Source of the DNA: Streptomyces corallincola
GTDB taxonomy: Bacteria > Actinomycetota > Actinomycetes > Streptomycetales > Streptomycetaceae
Direction of reading: 5' to 3'
Assembly: GCF_019104725.1 (NCBI RefSeq)
Contig: NZ_JAHRXF010000004.1
Span: forward strand, 124,001-188,000
DNA: 64,000 nucleotides
The translations under genes were made by a program, and so were the position numbers. The notes under the pieces were generated by a model, which saw only the letters and a program-made list of their open reading frames with translations, was not told the origin of the DNA and did not search any database. Shown piece by piece: positions 25,938 through 34,392 of this stretch (position 1 is its first letter; every line of letters starts with the position of its first letter).

Positions 25938-26687
25938 ATGACGCCCTCCTCCCCGCCCCACCCTCCGACCGCCTCCTCCCCGCCCCACCCTCCGACCGCC
26001 TCCTCCGCGCCCGCCTCTCCGGCCGTTCCACCGGCCGCCGCATCGACCGCCTCACCGCTGGATCTCGCGCCCGTCCTCCCCGTCGTCGTCCTCTCCGACG
26101 CCGCCGACGCCGTACCGCTCGCGCGGGCGCTGGTCGCCGGGGGGCTGCCCGGCGTCGAGATCACCCTGCGTACGCCCGCCGCGCTCGACGCGATACGGGC
26201 CGTGGCCGCCGAGGTCCCGGACGCGGTGGTCGGGGCGGGTACTGTCGTCGGCGCCGGGCAGGTCGCGGAGTGTACGGCGGCGGGGGCGCGGTTCCTGGTC
26301 AGTCCGGGGTGGACGGACACGCTGCTGGACGCGCTGCGCGGGTCCGGGGTGCCGTTCCTGCCGGGGGTGTCCACCGCCTCGGAGGTGGTCGCGCTGCTGG
26401 AGCGCGGGGTGCGGGAGATGAAGTTCTTCCCGGCCGAGGCCGCCGGGGGTACGGCGTATCTCCGGTCGCTGGCAGGGCCGTTGCCCGAGGCGCGGTTCTG
26501 CCCCACGGGCGGGATCGGTGCCGACACCGCCGCCGACTATCTGGCACTGCCCAACGTCGGCTGTGTGGGCGGGAGTTGGATGGTGCCGATCGACGCCGTC
26601 GCCGCGAAGGACTGGGCGCGGATCGAGCGGCTGGCCCGTGCGGCTGCGGGACTTCGGGCCCCCGCCGGGTCAACTCCGCAAGTGTGA
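25938..26687 (+). CDS. KDPG/KHG-type bifunctional aldolase
   Basis: About 249 residues. After a 40-residue Ser/Pro tail come the class I aldolase landmarks: VEITLRTPAAL (E74), VGAGTVVGAGQV, FLVSPGWTD, and the Schiff-base lysine K162 in EMKFFPAEAAGG, then FCPTGGIG. The enzyme splits 2-keto-3-deoxy-6-phosphogluconate (or 4-hydroxy-2-oxoglutarate) to pyruvate and an aldehyde. No edd or kinase gene adjoins it. The tail is formed by a duplicated 27-bp unit (S-S-P-P-H-P-P-T-A twice). Confidence 0.9.
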   Translation: MTPSSPPHPPTASSPPHPPTASSAPASPAVPPAAASTASPLDLAPVLPVVVLSDAADAVPLARALVAGGLPGVEITLRTPAALDAIRAVAAEVPDAVVGAGTVVGAGQVAECTAAGARFLVSPGWTDTLLDALRGSGVPFLPGVSTASEVVALLERGVREMKFFPAEAAGGTAYLRSLAGPLPEARFCPTGGIGADTAADYLALPNVGCVGGSWMVPIDAVAAKDWARIERLARAAAGLRAPAGSTPQV

Positions 26688-27530
26688 CGTGTCGTTGAAG
26701 AGACGGACACTGGCGTTGCCGTCGGCGTAGTACGCGACCGTCGAGATGGACGCGGCCGAGAGTTCCATCCGGAACAGGCTCGACAGCGGTGCGCCCAGGG
26801 CGAGTTGGACCAGCGTCTTGATCGGGGTGACGTGCGTGACGAGGAGGACCGTACGGCCCGCGTGTTCCTTCGCCAAGCGGCGGCTCGCGGCCTCGATCCG
26901 TACCGCCGTCTCCGCGAAGCTCTCGCCGCCGCCGGTGGGGTGGGCCTCCGGGTCGGCCAGCCAGGCGGTGAGGTCCTCGGGGTGGCGGCCCTGGACCTCG
27001 CCGAAGGTGAGGCCCTCCCAGGCGCCGAAGTCCGTCTCGCGCAGGTCCTCGTCGAGGGTGACGGGGAGGCCGAGGCGGGTGGCGACGGCCTCGGCGGTCT
27101 GGCGGGTGCGGGTGAGGGGCGAGGCGAGGACGGTGTCGATCGTGCCCTGTGCCCCCGCTGCCAGGGCATGCGCGGCCCGGGCCGCCTGGTCCTCGCCGGT
27201 GGCGGAGAGGGCGGGGTCGGTGCCGCCGCTGCCCGAGAAGCGCTTCTGGGGGGTCAGGGGGGTTTCGCCGTGGCGGAGGAGGACGAGGGTGGTGGGGGCG
27301 CCGAGGTCGGGGGCGGTGCTCCAGCCTCGGGAGGGGGCGGGGGCGGAGGCCGCGTTCGCGGGCTGCCCGCCGGGAGCTGCCTCCCCCGGCGGGGGTATCC
27401 CCGGCCCACCCGTGTCGTCGGCACGACTGCCTGCGGCACTGTGGTCACGGACCATGTGGTGACGCGCCATGTGGTCGGGCGCCATGTGGTCGCGCACCAT
27501 GTGGTCCTCCGACATGTCCGCCTCCCTCAC
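26670..27530 (-). CDS. Histidine phosphatase family protein with repeat N-terminus
   Basis: About 286 residues. The phosphatase domain starts near residue 80 with LVLLRHGETPLT (catalytic RHG), followed by ETDFGAWEGLTFGEV, GGGESFAETAVRIEAA and VTHVTPIKTLVQLAL (second His). As I recall, the S. coelicolor gene in this context, SCO2299, encodes RNase H fused to this phosphatase domain. Here the first 75 residues are instead DHMVR/DHMAP pentapeptide repeats and Pro/Ala sequence, with no RNase H motif. Several ATGs occur in the repeat and the true start is uncertain. It lies 40 nt downstream of the zinc-ribbon gene. Confidence 0.85.
   Translation of the reverse strand: MREADMSEDHMVRDHMAPDHMARHHMVRDHSAAGSRADDTGGPGIPPPGEAAPGGQPANAASAPAPSRGWSTAPDLGAPTTLVLLRHGETPLTPQKRFSGSGGTDPALSATGEDQAARAAHALAAGAQGTIDTVLASPLTRTRQTAEAVATRLGLPVTLDEDLRETDFGAWEGLTFGEVQGRHPEDLTAWLADPEAHPTGGGESFAETAVRIEAASRRLAKEHAGRTVLLVTHVTPIKTLVQLALGAPLSSLFRMELSAASISTVAYYADGNASVRLFNDTSHLRS
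27437..27518 (-). repeat. 15-bp CCATGTGGT tandem array in the phosphatase N-terminus
   Basis: CCATGTGGT occurs at 27452, 27467, 27482 and 27497, exactly 15 nt apart, with degenerate copies at 27437 and 27512. On the coding strand the unit reads GACCACATGGnnnnn and encodes D-H-M-x-x. Confidence 0.95.
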
Positions 27531-27570
27531 GCCCGCCCCCGCCTACCCGCCTCCCGCGCCCTGGTGAGTC

Positions 27571-28314
27571 CTACAGTCCCGACTCGGTCGTACGCACGAG
27601 GATGCGGCGGCAGTTCTCGCAGCGGACGACCGTGTCGGGGGCGGCGGAGCGGACCTCGTTGAGTTCGGTGATGGCGAGTTCCTGGCGGCAGCCCTGGCAG
27701 GTACGGGCGTACAGGCGGGCCGCGCCGATGCCGCCCTGCTGCTCGCGGAGCTTGTCGTACAGCTTGAGGAGGTCGGCGGGGACGGACGCGGCGACGACCG
27801 CGCGCTCCTTGGTGACCGAGGCGGCCTCGCCGTCGATCTCCCCGCACGCGGCGTCGCGGCGGGCGGCGGCCTCGTCGATCCGGCCCTGCACGGACGCGGT
27901 CCGCTCGGTCAGCTCGGCGGTGCGCTCCTGCGCGGCCTCGCGGCGCTCCATCACTTCGAGGACGACGTCCTCCAGGTCGCCCTGGCGCTTGGCGAGCGAG
28001 GTGATCTCGTGCTGGAGACCGGCGAGGTCCTTCGGCGAGGTGACCGCGCCGGAGTCCAGGCGCTGCTGGTCGCGGGCGGCGCGCTGACGCACCTGGTCCA
28101 CGTCCTGCTCGGCCTTGGTCTGCTCGCGGGCGGTGTCGCTCTCCTGGGTCTGCGCGGCCACGAGCAGATCGCGGATCTGGGTGAGGTCCTTGGTGAGCGA
28201 GTCGATCTCGGCGTGCTCGGGCAGCGACTTCCGCCGGTGCGCGAGCTGCTGGAGGCGGACGTCCAGGGCCTGGACGTCGAGAAGTCGGATCTGGTCGGCG
28301 GGCGCGGCGTTCAG
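27571..28314 (-). CDS. Zinc-ribbon coiled-coil protein (C4-type)
   Basis: About 247 residues if translation begins at the CTG at 28314 (LNAAPADQIRLLDVQALD), where homologous sequence starts. AGGGAG lies about 8 nt upstream and the CTG overlaps the stop of the Nif3 gene (CTGA). A GTG at 28161 would remove 51 conserved residues. A long coiled coil (about 25-180) is followed by a zinc ribbon, CQGC and CENC, near the C-terminus. The family resembles FlgN/HP0958-type helical proteins with a zinc tail. The exact role is unknown. It is coupled to Nif3. Confidence 0.9.
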   Translation of the reverse strand: MNAAPADQIRLLDVQALDVRLQQLAHRRKSLPEHAEIDSLTKDLTQIRDLLVAAQTQESDTAREQTKAEQDVDQVRQRAARDQQRLDSGAVTSPKDLAGLQHEITSLAKRQGDLEDVVLEVMERREAAQERTAELTERTASVQGRIDEAAARRDAACGEIDGEAASVTKERAVVAASVPADLLKLYDKLREQQGGIGAARLYARTCQGCRQELAITELNEVRSAAPDTVVRCENCRRILVRTTESGL

Positions 28315-29168
28315 TTGGGGGCTCCCTGATGGCTAGCGGATTCGGTGGACGCCGCGTGGGCGGTCCAGGGGTCGGTGACCGTCGTGGAGACGTGGACCCG
28401 CAGGTCCCAGCCGTGCCGGTCGGAGATCTCGTCGAGCTGGGCGGCGGCCAGCTCGCACCAGGGCCACTCGGTGGCCCAGTGCGCCGCGTCGAGCAGCGCG
28501 AGGGGGCTGTGTGCCACCGCCTCGGAGGCGGGGTGGTGGCGCAGGTCAGCGGTGAGGAAGGCGTCCACGCCCGCCGCCCGTACCTGGTCGAAGAGGCTGT
28601 CGCCGGAACCGCCGCTCACCGCGACCGTCCGTACGAGGGCGTCCGGGTCACCGGCCACCCGGATGCCCTGCGCGGTCGCGGGCAGCCGCGCGGCGGCACG
28701 GGCGGCGAGGTCGCGCAGCGGGACGGGGTGGTCGAGTTCGCAGACCCGGCCCAGGCCCCGGCGGCCCGCCGGGTCGGTGGGGTCGGGGACGAGCGGGCGT
28801 ACGACCCGCAGGTCGAGCGCGCCCGCGAGCGCGTCGGAGACGCCCGGATCGGCGGTGTCGGCGTTGGTGTGGGCCACGTGCAGCGCGATGTCGTGCTTGA
28901 TCAGCGTGTGCACGACCCGGCCCTTGAAGGTGTCGGCCGCGACGGTCGTCGTCCCGCGCAGATACAGCGGATGGTGGGTGACCAGCAGGTCGGCGCCGAG
29001 CGCCACCGCCTCGTCCACGATCTCCTGGACCGGGTCCACGGCGAACAGCACACGGCCGACTTCCTGCCCGGGCTCGCCCGCGACCGTGCCGACCGCGTCC
29101 CAGGACTCGGCCCGCTCGGGGGGCCACAGGGTCTCCAGCGCGGCGATGACTTCAGACAGACGGGGCAC
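28311..29168 (-). CDS. Nif3-like dinuclear metal center protein
   Basis: A 285-residue GTP cyclohydrolase 1 type 2/NIF3 family protein. The metal-site motifs are visible: LLVTHHPLYLRG (HH pair), HVAHTNADTA (H, D), and a C-terminal VAHSPLALLDAAHWATEWP. The family forms a toroidal hexamer with two metals per subunit; the cellular role is poorly defined. It starts with GTG. The stop overlaps the probable CTG start of the zinc-ribbon gene, so the two are translationally coupled. Confidence 0.92.
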   Translation of the reverse strand: MPRLSEVIAALETLWPPERAESWDAVGTVAGEPGQEVGRVLFAVDPVQEIVDEAVALGADLLVTHHPLYLRGTTTVAADTFKGRVVHTLIKHDIALHVAHTNADTADPGVSDALAGALDLRVVRPLVPDPTDPAGRRGLGRVCELDHPVPLRDLAARAAARLPATAQGIRVAGDPDALVRTVAVSGGSGDSLFDQVRAAGVDAFLTADLRHHPASEAVAHSPLALLDAAHWATEWPWCELAAAQLDEISDRHGWDLRVHVSTTVTDPWTAHAASTESASHQGAPN

Positions 29169-29354
29169 GGGGAAAGGCTACCTGCCTGTTCCGGCACGCC
29201 GTACCTCGTACGGGGCTCCGGACCCCGCCCACCACACCGACCGCCCCGCCCTCAGCGGAATCGGTTCTGCGCCACCCGTATGTGTGAAGCGGGTGCGGGC
29301 CGTCCCACGCCCGCACGTACGAAAACTAGCTTCATGGCCGGAGGTGACCGGACG

Positions 29355-31235
29355 ATGACGGCTTGTGCGATCGAACCCCCTTCGGCCGAGGAGGAGCAGG
29401 TACCGGACCGGGGCAGGGGGTACGGCGGGGGCGACGAGCGGGCGGAGCAGCCGGGAGTGGCTGACGGAGACGCCGCCGGGGCGGGGTACGCCGGTACGCC
29501 CACGGGGAGTGCGCTGGAGGCATGGGCCGCGCGGACGGCGGGGGCTCGGACGGTGACGGTGGGGGGTCTGGGCTCCGAAGGCGGTGAGCCCGAGCAGGTG
29601 GGGTCCCAGCAGGTGGGGTCCGAGCAGGTGGCGCCTGAACACATGGGGCCCACGCATATGGGGTCTGAGCACACAGCGTCCGACCACATGGGTCCCGAGT
29701 ACATAGGTTCCGACCACATGGGTTCCCCCCACATGGAGCCCGACCACACCCCGGCCGACACCACACCACCCGCAGCCACGCCCCCGGCGCCGGATCACAC
29801 AGCACCCGCCCTCACGGCACCGGACCACACAGCATCCACCCCCACGGCGTCCACCCCCGTAGCTCCCGCCCTCGCCGCTCCCGCACCCGTAGCCGCCGCC
29901 CCCACCACACCCCCCTTCTCCATCACCATCGACGGCGCCTACGCGGCCCGCCTCGCCCGGAGTGGTGACGCCTGGTTCCCGGAGCGGTGGACGTTGGACG
30001 GGCCGGAGCCGTACGCGGTGCCGTTGCCGGGGAACCAGCCGGAGGAACCGGGTACGCAGGTGCAACCGATGGCGGACGGGAGGGTGCTGATCCACCGGCT
30101 GGTGGAGCACCGGCACACGTTCTCGCTGCTGTACCCGACCGGACCCGGCACCGGTGAGCTGCTGCTCGGCGCGGTGGAGTGCGTCGAGCCGGACAGCCGG
30201 CTCACCCTGCTGCCTCCTGCGCCGGGCGGCGCGCGGGCGTACGCGCTCGCGGTCGGCACCCGGTCCACGGTGGTGTGGCTGGTGGCGGGCGGCGCGTTCG
30301 CGCCCGAGCGGATCGCGGAGGTGCCGGGGCGGTGTTCCGGCGGGGTCTGGCTGGACCGGACCGGGCGGATGCTCGCGCTGGACCGGGAGATGGACGGGCG
30401 TACCAAGGCGGTCGTGGTCGATCTGGAGCGGGCCGGTGAGGTCTCCCCGCTGCTCCAGATCGCGGAGGGCAGTGACGACCGGCTGCTGCTGGCCGACCCC
30501 GACAGCGGCCTGCTGCTGATCTCCTCGGACGCGCCCTCGCCGGGGCGGGAACGGCTGGGCTGGGGTGTGCTGGGCAGCACGCTGCCGGTCCGCTTCCCGG
30601 AGTGCCTGCGGGTGCCGGACTGCGTGGTGACACCGTTCGCCATTCAGCCGGGGCAGGTGCTGATGCCGGAGAACTGCGGGGTGGCGCTGCGCATCGACGG
30701 CCCCTACGGCACGTGGGTCGGCGTCTGGCGTCCGGCCGACCGGCAGATCCAGCACCTCCGCGCGCCCGACGGCTGGCCGGTCGGCACCGGCCTGTGGACG
30801 GCGGACGGCGCACTGAGGGTGCCGTACGCGACGGACCAGGTCCCGTGCGGCGTGGCGCAGATGACAGCGGGCCGGGAGCAGGACCCGGCCACGGCGGACG
30901 CGGGGGCAGGGGCGGGTACGGACCCGGCGGATACGGGTACGAATGCGAGTTCGGATTCGGGTACGGATTCGGGTACGGGTACGGGTACGGGTATGGGTAT
31001 GGGTACCGGTACGGACGCCGGTGCCCGTGCGGAGGAAGCCCAGGCCGCTGCCGAGGTCGCCCCGGAGCCTTCCCCGACGCCCACCACCCCCGGCGCACCC
31101 GAGCCCCCGGAAGCCTCCGAACCCTTCGTCCCACGCCCCGTCCCGCTGCAACAGGCGCCCCTCGCCGCCCCCTCGGCCGCCCCTTTCGGCGCGCCTCTTG
31201 GAGGACTTGTAACGAAGTGGCACCGGTCGGTGTGA
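29355..31235 (+). CDS. Repeat-rich protein with predicted beta-propeller-like core, unknown function
   Basis: About 626 residues. The ATG at 29355 follows a near-perfect GGAGGTGA ribosome-binding site at 29340. Residues 1-195 are disordered, holding a pentapeptide array (SEQVG, SDHMG) and then Ala/Pro/Thr repeats. Residues 200-510 are beta-rich with recurring blocks such as GRVLIHRLVEHRHTFSLLY, GGVWLDRTGRMLALDRE and DRLLLADPDSGLLLIS, which suggests a beta propeller. The last 115 residues are low complexity, including GTGTG/GMGMG repeats. No signal peptide or catalytic motif is seen. Confidence 0.75.
   Translation: MTACAIEPPSAEEEQVPDRGRGYGGGDERAEQPGVADGDAAGAGYAGTPTGSALEAWAARTAGARTVTVGGLGSEGGEPEQVGSQQVGSEQVAPEHMGPTHMGSEHTASDHMGPEYIGSDHMGSPHMEPDHTPADTTPPAATPPAPDHTAPALTAPDHTASTPTASTPVAPALAAPAPVAAAPTTPPFSITIDGAYAARLARSGDAWFPERWTLDGPEPYAVPLPGNQPEEPGTQVQPMADGRVLIHRLVEHRHTFSLLYPTGPGTGELLLGAVECVEPDSRLTLLPPAPGGARAYALAVGTRSTVVWLVAGGAFAPERIAEVPGRCSGGVWLDRTGRMLALDREMDGRTKAVVVDLERAGEVSPLLQIAEGSDDRLLLADPDSGLLLISSDAPSPGRERLGWGVLGSTLPVRFPECLRVPDCVVTPFAIQPGQVLMPENCGVALRIDGPYGTWVGVWRPADRQIQHLRAPDGWPVGTGLWTADGALRVPYATDQVPCGVAQMTAGREQDPATADAGAGAGTDPADTGTNASSDSGTDSGTGTGTGMGMGTGTDAGARAEEAQAAAEVAPEPSPTPTTPGAPEPPEASEPFVPRPVPLQQAPLAAPSAAPFGAPLGGLVTKWHRSV
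29586..29757 (+). repeat. 15-bp tandem array, 11 copies, encoding (S/P)-(D/E)-(H/Q)-(M/V)-G
   Basis: Consecutive 15-nt units run CCCAGCAGGTGGGGT, CCGAGCAGGTGGCGC, CTGAACACATGGGGC, CCACGCATATGGGGT and so on to CCGACCACATGGGTT. Eleven units can be counted with no break in phase. The core CACATGG is the same as in the arrays at 15.7, 27.4, 53.0 and 54.1 kb. Confidence 0.95.
30951..31018 (+). repeat. GGGTAC hexanucleotide repeat
   Basis: The 6-bp unit GGGTAC (with GGGTAT and GGATTC variants) recurs about ten times in frame, encoding alternating Gly-Thr and Gly-Met. Confidence 0.9.
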
Positions 31236-31314
31236 CCGCCTGGATTCGGCCCGTACCGGCCTGGTTACACTCGCCCGGCTGTAAAAGATGATGTTGACGG
31301 GGTGAATTCTTCCG

Positions 31315-31476
31315 ATGAGCGAGACCAGCACGACTCAGCCGCTGTCCACAGACGCGCAGGACGTGGACCAGCACGGACGGCACCGGGGCGCCCTCGCATC
31401 CCAGGAGGGGGAGTCCGCTCCGCGCGGACGCCACCGCAAGCCGACCGAGCAGGGCGGCGAGGCCGAGGCCGCCTGA
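31315..31476 (+). CDS. Short hydrophilic protein, 53 residues
   Basis: ATG at 31315 with GGGGTGA about 10 nt upstream; the product begins MSETSTTQPLSTDAQDVDQ, has no hydrophobic segment and ends in charged residues with GRHRKPTEQ. It lies between a promoter-like A+T-richer stretch and a strong terminator hairpin at 31500, which supports a real, separately transcribed gene. No family is recognised. Confidence 0.6.
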   Translation: MSETSTTQPLSTDAQDVDQHGRHRGALASQEGESAPRGRHRKPTEQGGEAEAA

Positions 31477-31499
31477 CGGCGGAGAAGCGGAAGTGGAAG

Positions 31500-31531
31500 A
31501 AGGGTGCCCGTCGCACGGCGGGCACCCTTTC
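31500..31531 (+). terminator. Terminator hairpin after the short protein gene
   Basis: AAGGGTGCCCG and CGGGCACCCTT pair perfectly around an 8-nt loop and end in a TTT run. It lies 23 nt after the stop at 31476. Confidence 0.85.
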
Positions 31532-31652
31532 TCGTACCCGGCGCCCCCGTACCCCCCCCCTCCCGTAACCCGGCGCCCCCTTACCCCCACTCCCGTGACC
31601 CGGCGCTCCCGTACCCCACGCTCCCGTACCGCCGCCCGGACCCGCCACCCCC

Positions 31653-32555
31653 TCACCCGTGTACGACCACCCCGTCCGCCAGTACCGGCGCGTCCCCTCG
31701 CTCCGGCACCCCCACCTCGACCCGCACCACCGAGCCCGCCCCGGCGTCTCCCGCCGTCTCCGCCGCTCGCCACATCCGGACCCGTAGGGTCTCCCCCGGA
31801 TACACCACCCCCGCGAACCGCGCGTCAAAGGCGCGCACCCTCTCCGGCTCCCCCGCGAGCAGCGTGTCCACGACGGCCTTCAGGGTGATCCCGTAGGTGC
31901 ACAGGCCGTGCAGGACGGGGCGGTCGAACCCGGCGCGGCGGGCGGCCTCGGGGTCGGCGTGCAGGGGGTTGAGGTCGCCGGTGAGGCGGTAGAGGAGGGC
32001 CTGGTCGGGGCGTACCGGACGGTCCACGGTGTGAGCGGGGGGACCCGTAGGGGGTGCGGGGCGGGTGGTGGGGCCCCGGTCGCCGCCCCAGCCGCCCTCG
32101 CCCCGGACGAAGATGCGGGCCTCGGCCGTCCACAGCGGGCCGTCGGTGTCGGCGGCCTCGGTCCGCAGGACCAGGACGGCCGCGCTCCCCTTGTCGTGCA
32201 CGGCGATGATCCGGTCCGTGCGGGTCGCCGTGCCACCGGTCGGCAGCGGGCGGTGGATCTCCAGCGACTGGCCGCCGTGCAGGACGCGGGCGAGATCGAC
32301 GTCGATGCCCGGCATGGACAGCCCGCTGATCACGCCCGGTTCGCCGCCGCCCGCGACGGTGGCGAAGCTGGGCAGGACGCGCAGGCGGGACTCCAGGGTG
32401 TAGCGGAGTTCGGCGGGGTCGGTGGCGGGGGCGGCGAGGCCGGGGCGGGCGCCCGCCCCGATGCCGAGGTGGTAGAGCTGGACGTCCTTGGCGGTCCAGG
32501 TGATCTCCCCGGTGCGGGGTGCGGCGGCCAGGGCCTGGGCGGGGTCGATGGGCAC
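31653..32555 (-). CDS. MaoC family (R)-hydratase-like protein
   Basis: About 300 residues with the GTG at 32555 as start (VPIDPAQALAAAPRTG) and AGGAG upstream. It has a double hot-dog layout: an N-terminal half (ITWTAKDVQLYHLGIGAG, YTLESRLRVLPSFATV) and a catalytic C-terminal half with hydratase-2 motif DLNPLHADPEAARRAGFDRPVLHGLCTYG, where D and H of the NPLH-type motif form the active site. Such enzymes hydrate 2-enoyl-CoA esters. The nearest relatives are the peroxisomal MFE-2/ChsH-like enzymes. Confidence 0.9.
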   Translation of the reverse strand: MPIDPAQALAAAPRTGEITWTAKDVQLYHLGIGAGARPGLAAPATDPAELRYTLESRLRVLPSFATVAGGGEPGVISGLSMPGIDVDLARVLHGGQSLEIHRPLPTGGTATRTDRIIAVHDKGSAAVLVLRTEAADTDGPLWTAEARIFVRGEGGWGGDRGPTTRPAPPTGPPAHTVDRPVRPDQALLYRLTGDLNPLHADPEAARRAGFDRPVLHGLCTYGITLKAVVDTLLAGEPERVRAFDARFAGVVYPGETLRVRMWRAAETAGDAGAGSVVRVEVGVPERGDAPVLADGVVVHG

Positions 32556-32945
32556 GGGACTCCTGTCGTACGGGGGTCGGATCTGCGGGCGGGACCCGTA
32601 AGGGCCACGGGACGGAACCGTAGGGGCTGCGGGCGCTGCCGACCGCCCCCGTGGAGAACAACTCCGGGCCCGCCCCCGTGAAGGACTCCGGGTCCAACCC
32701 GTAAGGGACAGCATGGCGACCCCCACCCCCGTACGGGCAGCACGGCGCCCCCATCCCGTAAGGGACAGACAGCACGACGCCCCCACCCCGTAAGGGCAGC
32801 AGGATGCCCCCGACCCCCTACGGGCAGATGACGCCCGCCCCCTACGGGCACCGGCCCCGCACCGGCCACGCAGTGACATTTGTCCCGCCCCACTCCGTAC
32901 ATCCGCCCCTCCCGCTCCTTACCCCCGCGCCCTACCGTCGTAGGC
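32556..32945. repeat. Intergenic array of about 30-bp units with CCCGTAAGGG cores
   Basis: At least eight CCCGTAAGGG, CCCGTACGGG or CCCCTACGGG palindromes occur between about 32571 and 32855, spaced roughly 27-35 nt. They are separated by related spacers such as ACAGCATGGCGACCCCC and GCAGCACGGCGCCCCC. The array fills the interval between the divergent hydratase and histidine kinase genes, leaving only the last 70 bp for a kinase promoter. No gene is supported here. Confidence 0.85.
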
Positions 32946-34295
32946 GTGGCACGGATGGAGCGGCAGGGCGGTATGGCGGAGACGGATCGCGTACGGGGGG
33001 ACGGGGCGATGACGTGGTGGGCGCGGGTGAAGTGCCAGGTCGTGGCGGCGCGGGAGGCGCGGGCGCGGTGGCAGGTGGAGCGGGACCGGTACCGGGCGGC
33101 GCGGCGGGAGGCGCGGCGGGCCGGTCTCAGGCCGACCCGCGCGGACCAGCCGGGTCCGCCGCCCACCGGGTTCACGCTGCTGCCGTGGCTGCTGATGGGG
33201 CTGGGGTCGTTCTCGAACGTGCTCCAGGGTCGTACGCCGAACCCGTGGGTGGGCGGCATCGGGCTGCTCGTCTTCAACTCGCTGTACGTGTACGTGGCGT
33301 TCCGCGCGTTCGACCGCGAGCGGCGGGAGGCGCGGTCCACGCGGGTGGCGCTGCTGGCGATGGGACTGCTGACGACCGGCCTCGCCGTGGGGTACGGCGG
33401 AAACTGGCTGATGTTCTTCCCGCTGCTGGGGCTGGCGACCGGGGCGACGCTGCGCGGGCCGTGGCTGGGCCGCATCGGGCTGGCGCTCTCCGCGTACGCG
33501 GTGCTGGTGACCGGGTGGCGGGAGGGCTGGGGCGACTCGATCAACATCGGGTACGCGACGTTCCTGTCCAGCATGGTGACGGCGGCGATCCTGGGGCTGT
33601 CCGAGGCGGTGCGTGAACTGCGGGCGGCGCGTGAGGAGTTGGCGCGGCGGGCGGTGGAGAAGGAGCGGCTGCGGTTCTCGCGGGACCTGCACGATCTGCT
33701 GGGGCACACGCTGTCGGTGATCGTGGTGAAGTCGGAGGCGGCGCGGCGTCTCGCGGACCGGGACCTGGACGCGGCGCTGGCACAGATCGCGGACATCGAG
33801 TCGGTGGGACGGCAGGCGCTGACGGAGATCCGGGAGGCGGTGACCGGCTACCGCGAGGGCAGTCTCGCCACCGAGCTGACGCGGGCGCGTTCGGCGCTGT
33901 CGGCGGCGAGCATCGAGCCGGTAGTACGGCAGTCGGGGGTGCCGCTGACCCCGCGTACGGAGGCGCTGCTGGGCTGGGTGGTGCGGGAGGCGGTGACCAA
34001 TGCCGTACGGCACAGTTCCGCGACCCGCTGCGAGATCTCCGTGGACTGCTCGGCGGAACGGGCGCGGCTGACGGTCACGGACAACGGCTCCGGTGTCACC
34101 GTCTCCCGGCCGCCCGGCGACGGGATCGGCGGTACGGGTCTGAAGGGGCTCACCGAGCGCCTCGCCGCCGCCTCCGGTTCCCTGACCGCCGTACCCGGTC
34201 CGCGGGGTGGCTTCACGGTGACGGCGGAACTGCCGACGGAACCGCCGGAGGAGGTCGCGGAGCCGGACCGGGTGGCGGCGGAGGCGGGGGCGTGA
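32946..34295 (+). CDS. Two-component sensor histidine kinase (HisKA_3/NarL-partner type)
   Basis: About 449 residues from the GTG at 32946; ATGs at 32955 and 32973 are alternatives and none has a strong RBS. An N-terminal charged coil is followed by 5-6 membrane segments (about 75-215). The phosphoacceptor helix is FSRDLHDLLGHTLSV with H249. The ATPase domain has EAVTNAVRHS (N box), VTDNGSGV (G1) and GGTGLKGLTERLAA (G2). It resembles DesK-type kinases that sense membrane state. It is 97 nt upstream of its response regulator. Confidence 0.93.
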   Translation: MARMERQGGMAETDRVRGDGAMTWWARVKCQVVAAREARARWQVERDRYRAARREARRAGLRPTRADQPGPPPTGFTLLPWLLMGLGSFSNVLQGRTPNPWVGGIGLLVFNSLYVYVAFRAFDRERREARSTRVALLAMGLLTTGLAVGYGGNWLMFFPLLGLATGATLRGPWLGRIGLALSAYAVLVTGWREGWGDSINIGYATFLSSMVTAAILGLSEAVRELRAAREELARRAVEKERLRFSRDLHDLLGHTLSVIVVKSEAARRLADRDLDAALAQIADIESVGRQALTEIREAVTGYREGSLATELTRARSALSAASIEPVVRQSGVPLTPRTEALLGWVVREAVTNAVRHSSATRCEISVDCSAERARLTVTDNGSGVTVSRPPGDGIGGTGLKGLTERLAAASGSLTAVPGPRGGFTVTAELPTEPPEEVAEPDRVAAEAGA

Positions 34296-34392
34296 CCCCG
34301 TTCCGCCGCGACGAGCGGCGCCGTGCCGCGACAAGCGCCCGTTCCGCCGCGACAGCGGCCCCCCGCGCCCTCCCCCTGACTACCCTTGCCCC

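Noticed and set aside
28329..29354. Upstream extension of the repeat-rich protein gene across Nif3
   Set aside because: The extension is the reverse of the conserved Nif3 gene; a strong GGAGGTGA site places the start at 29355.
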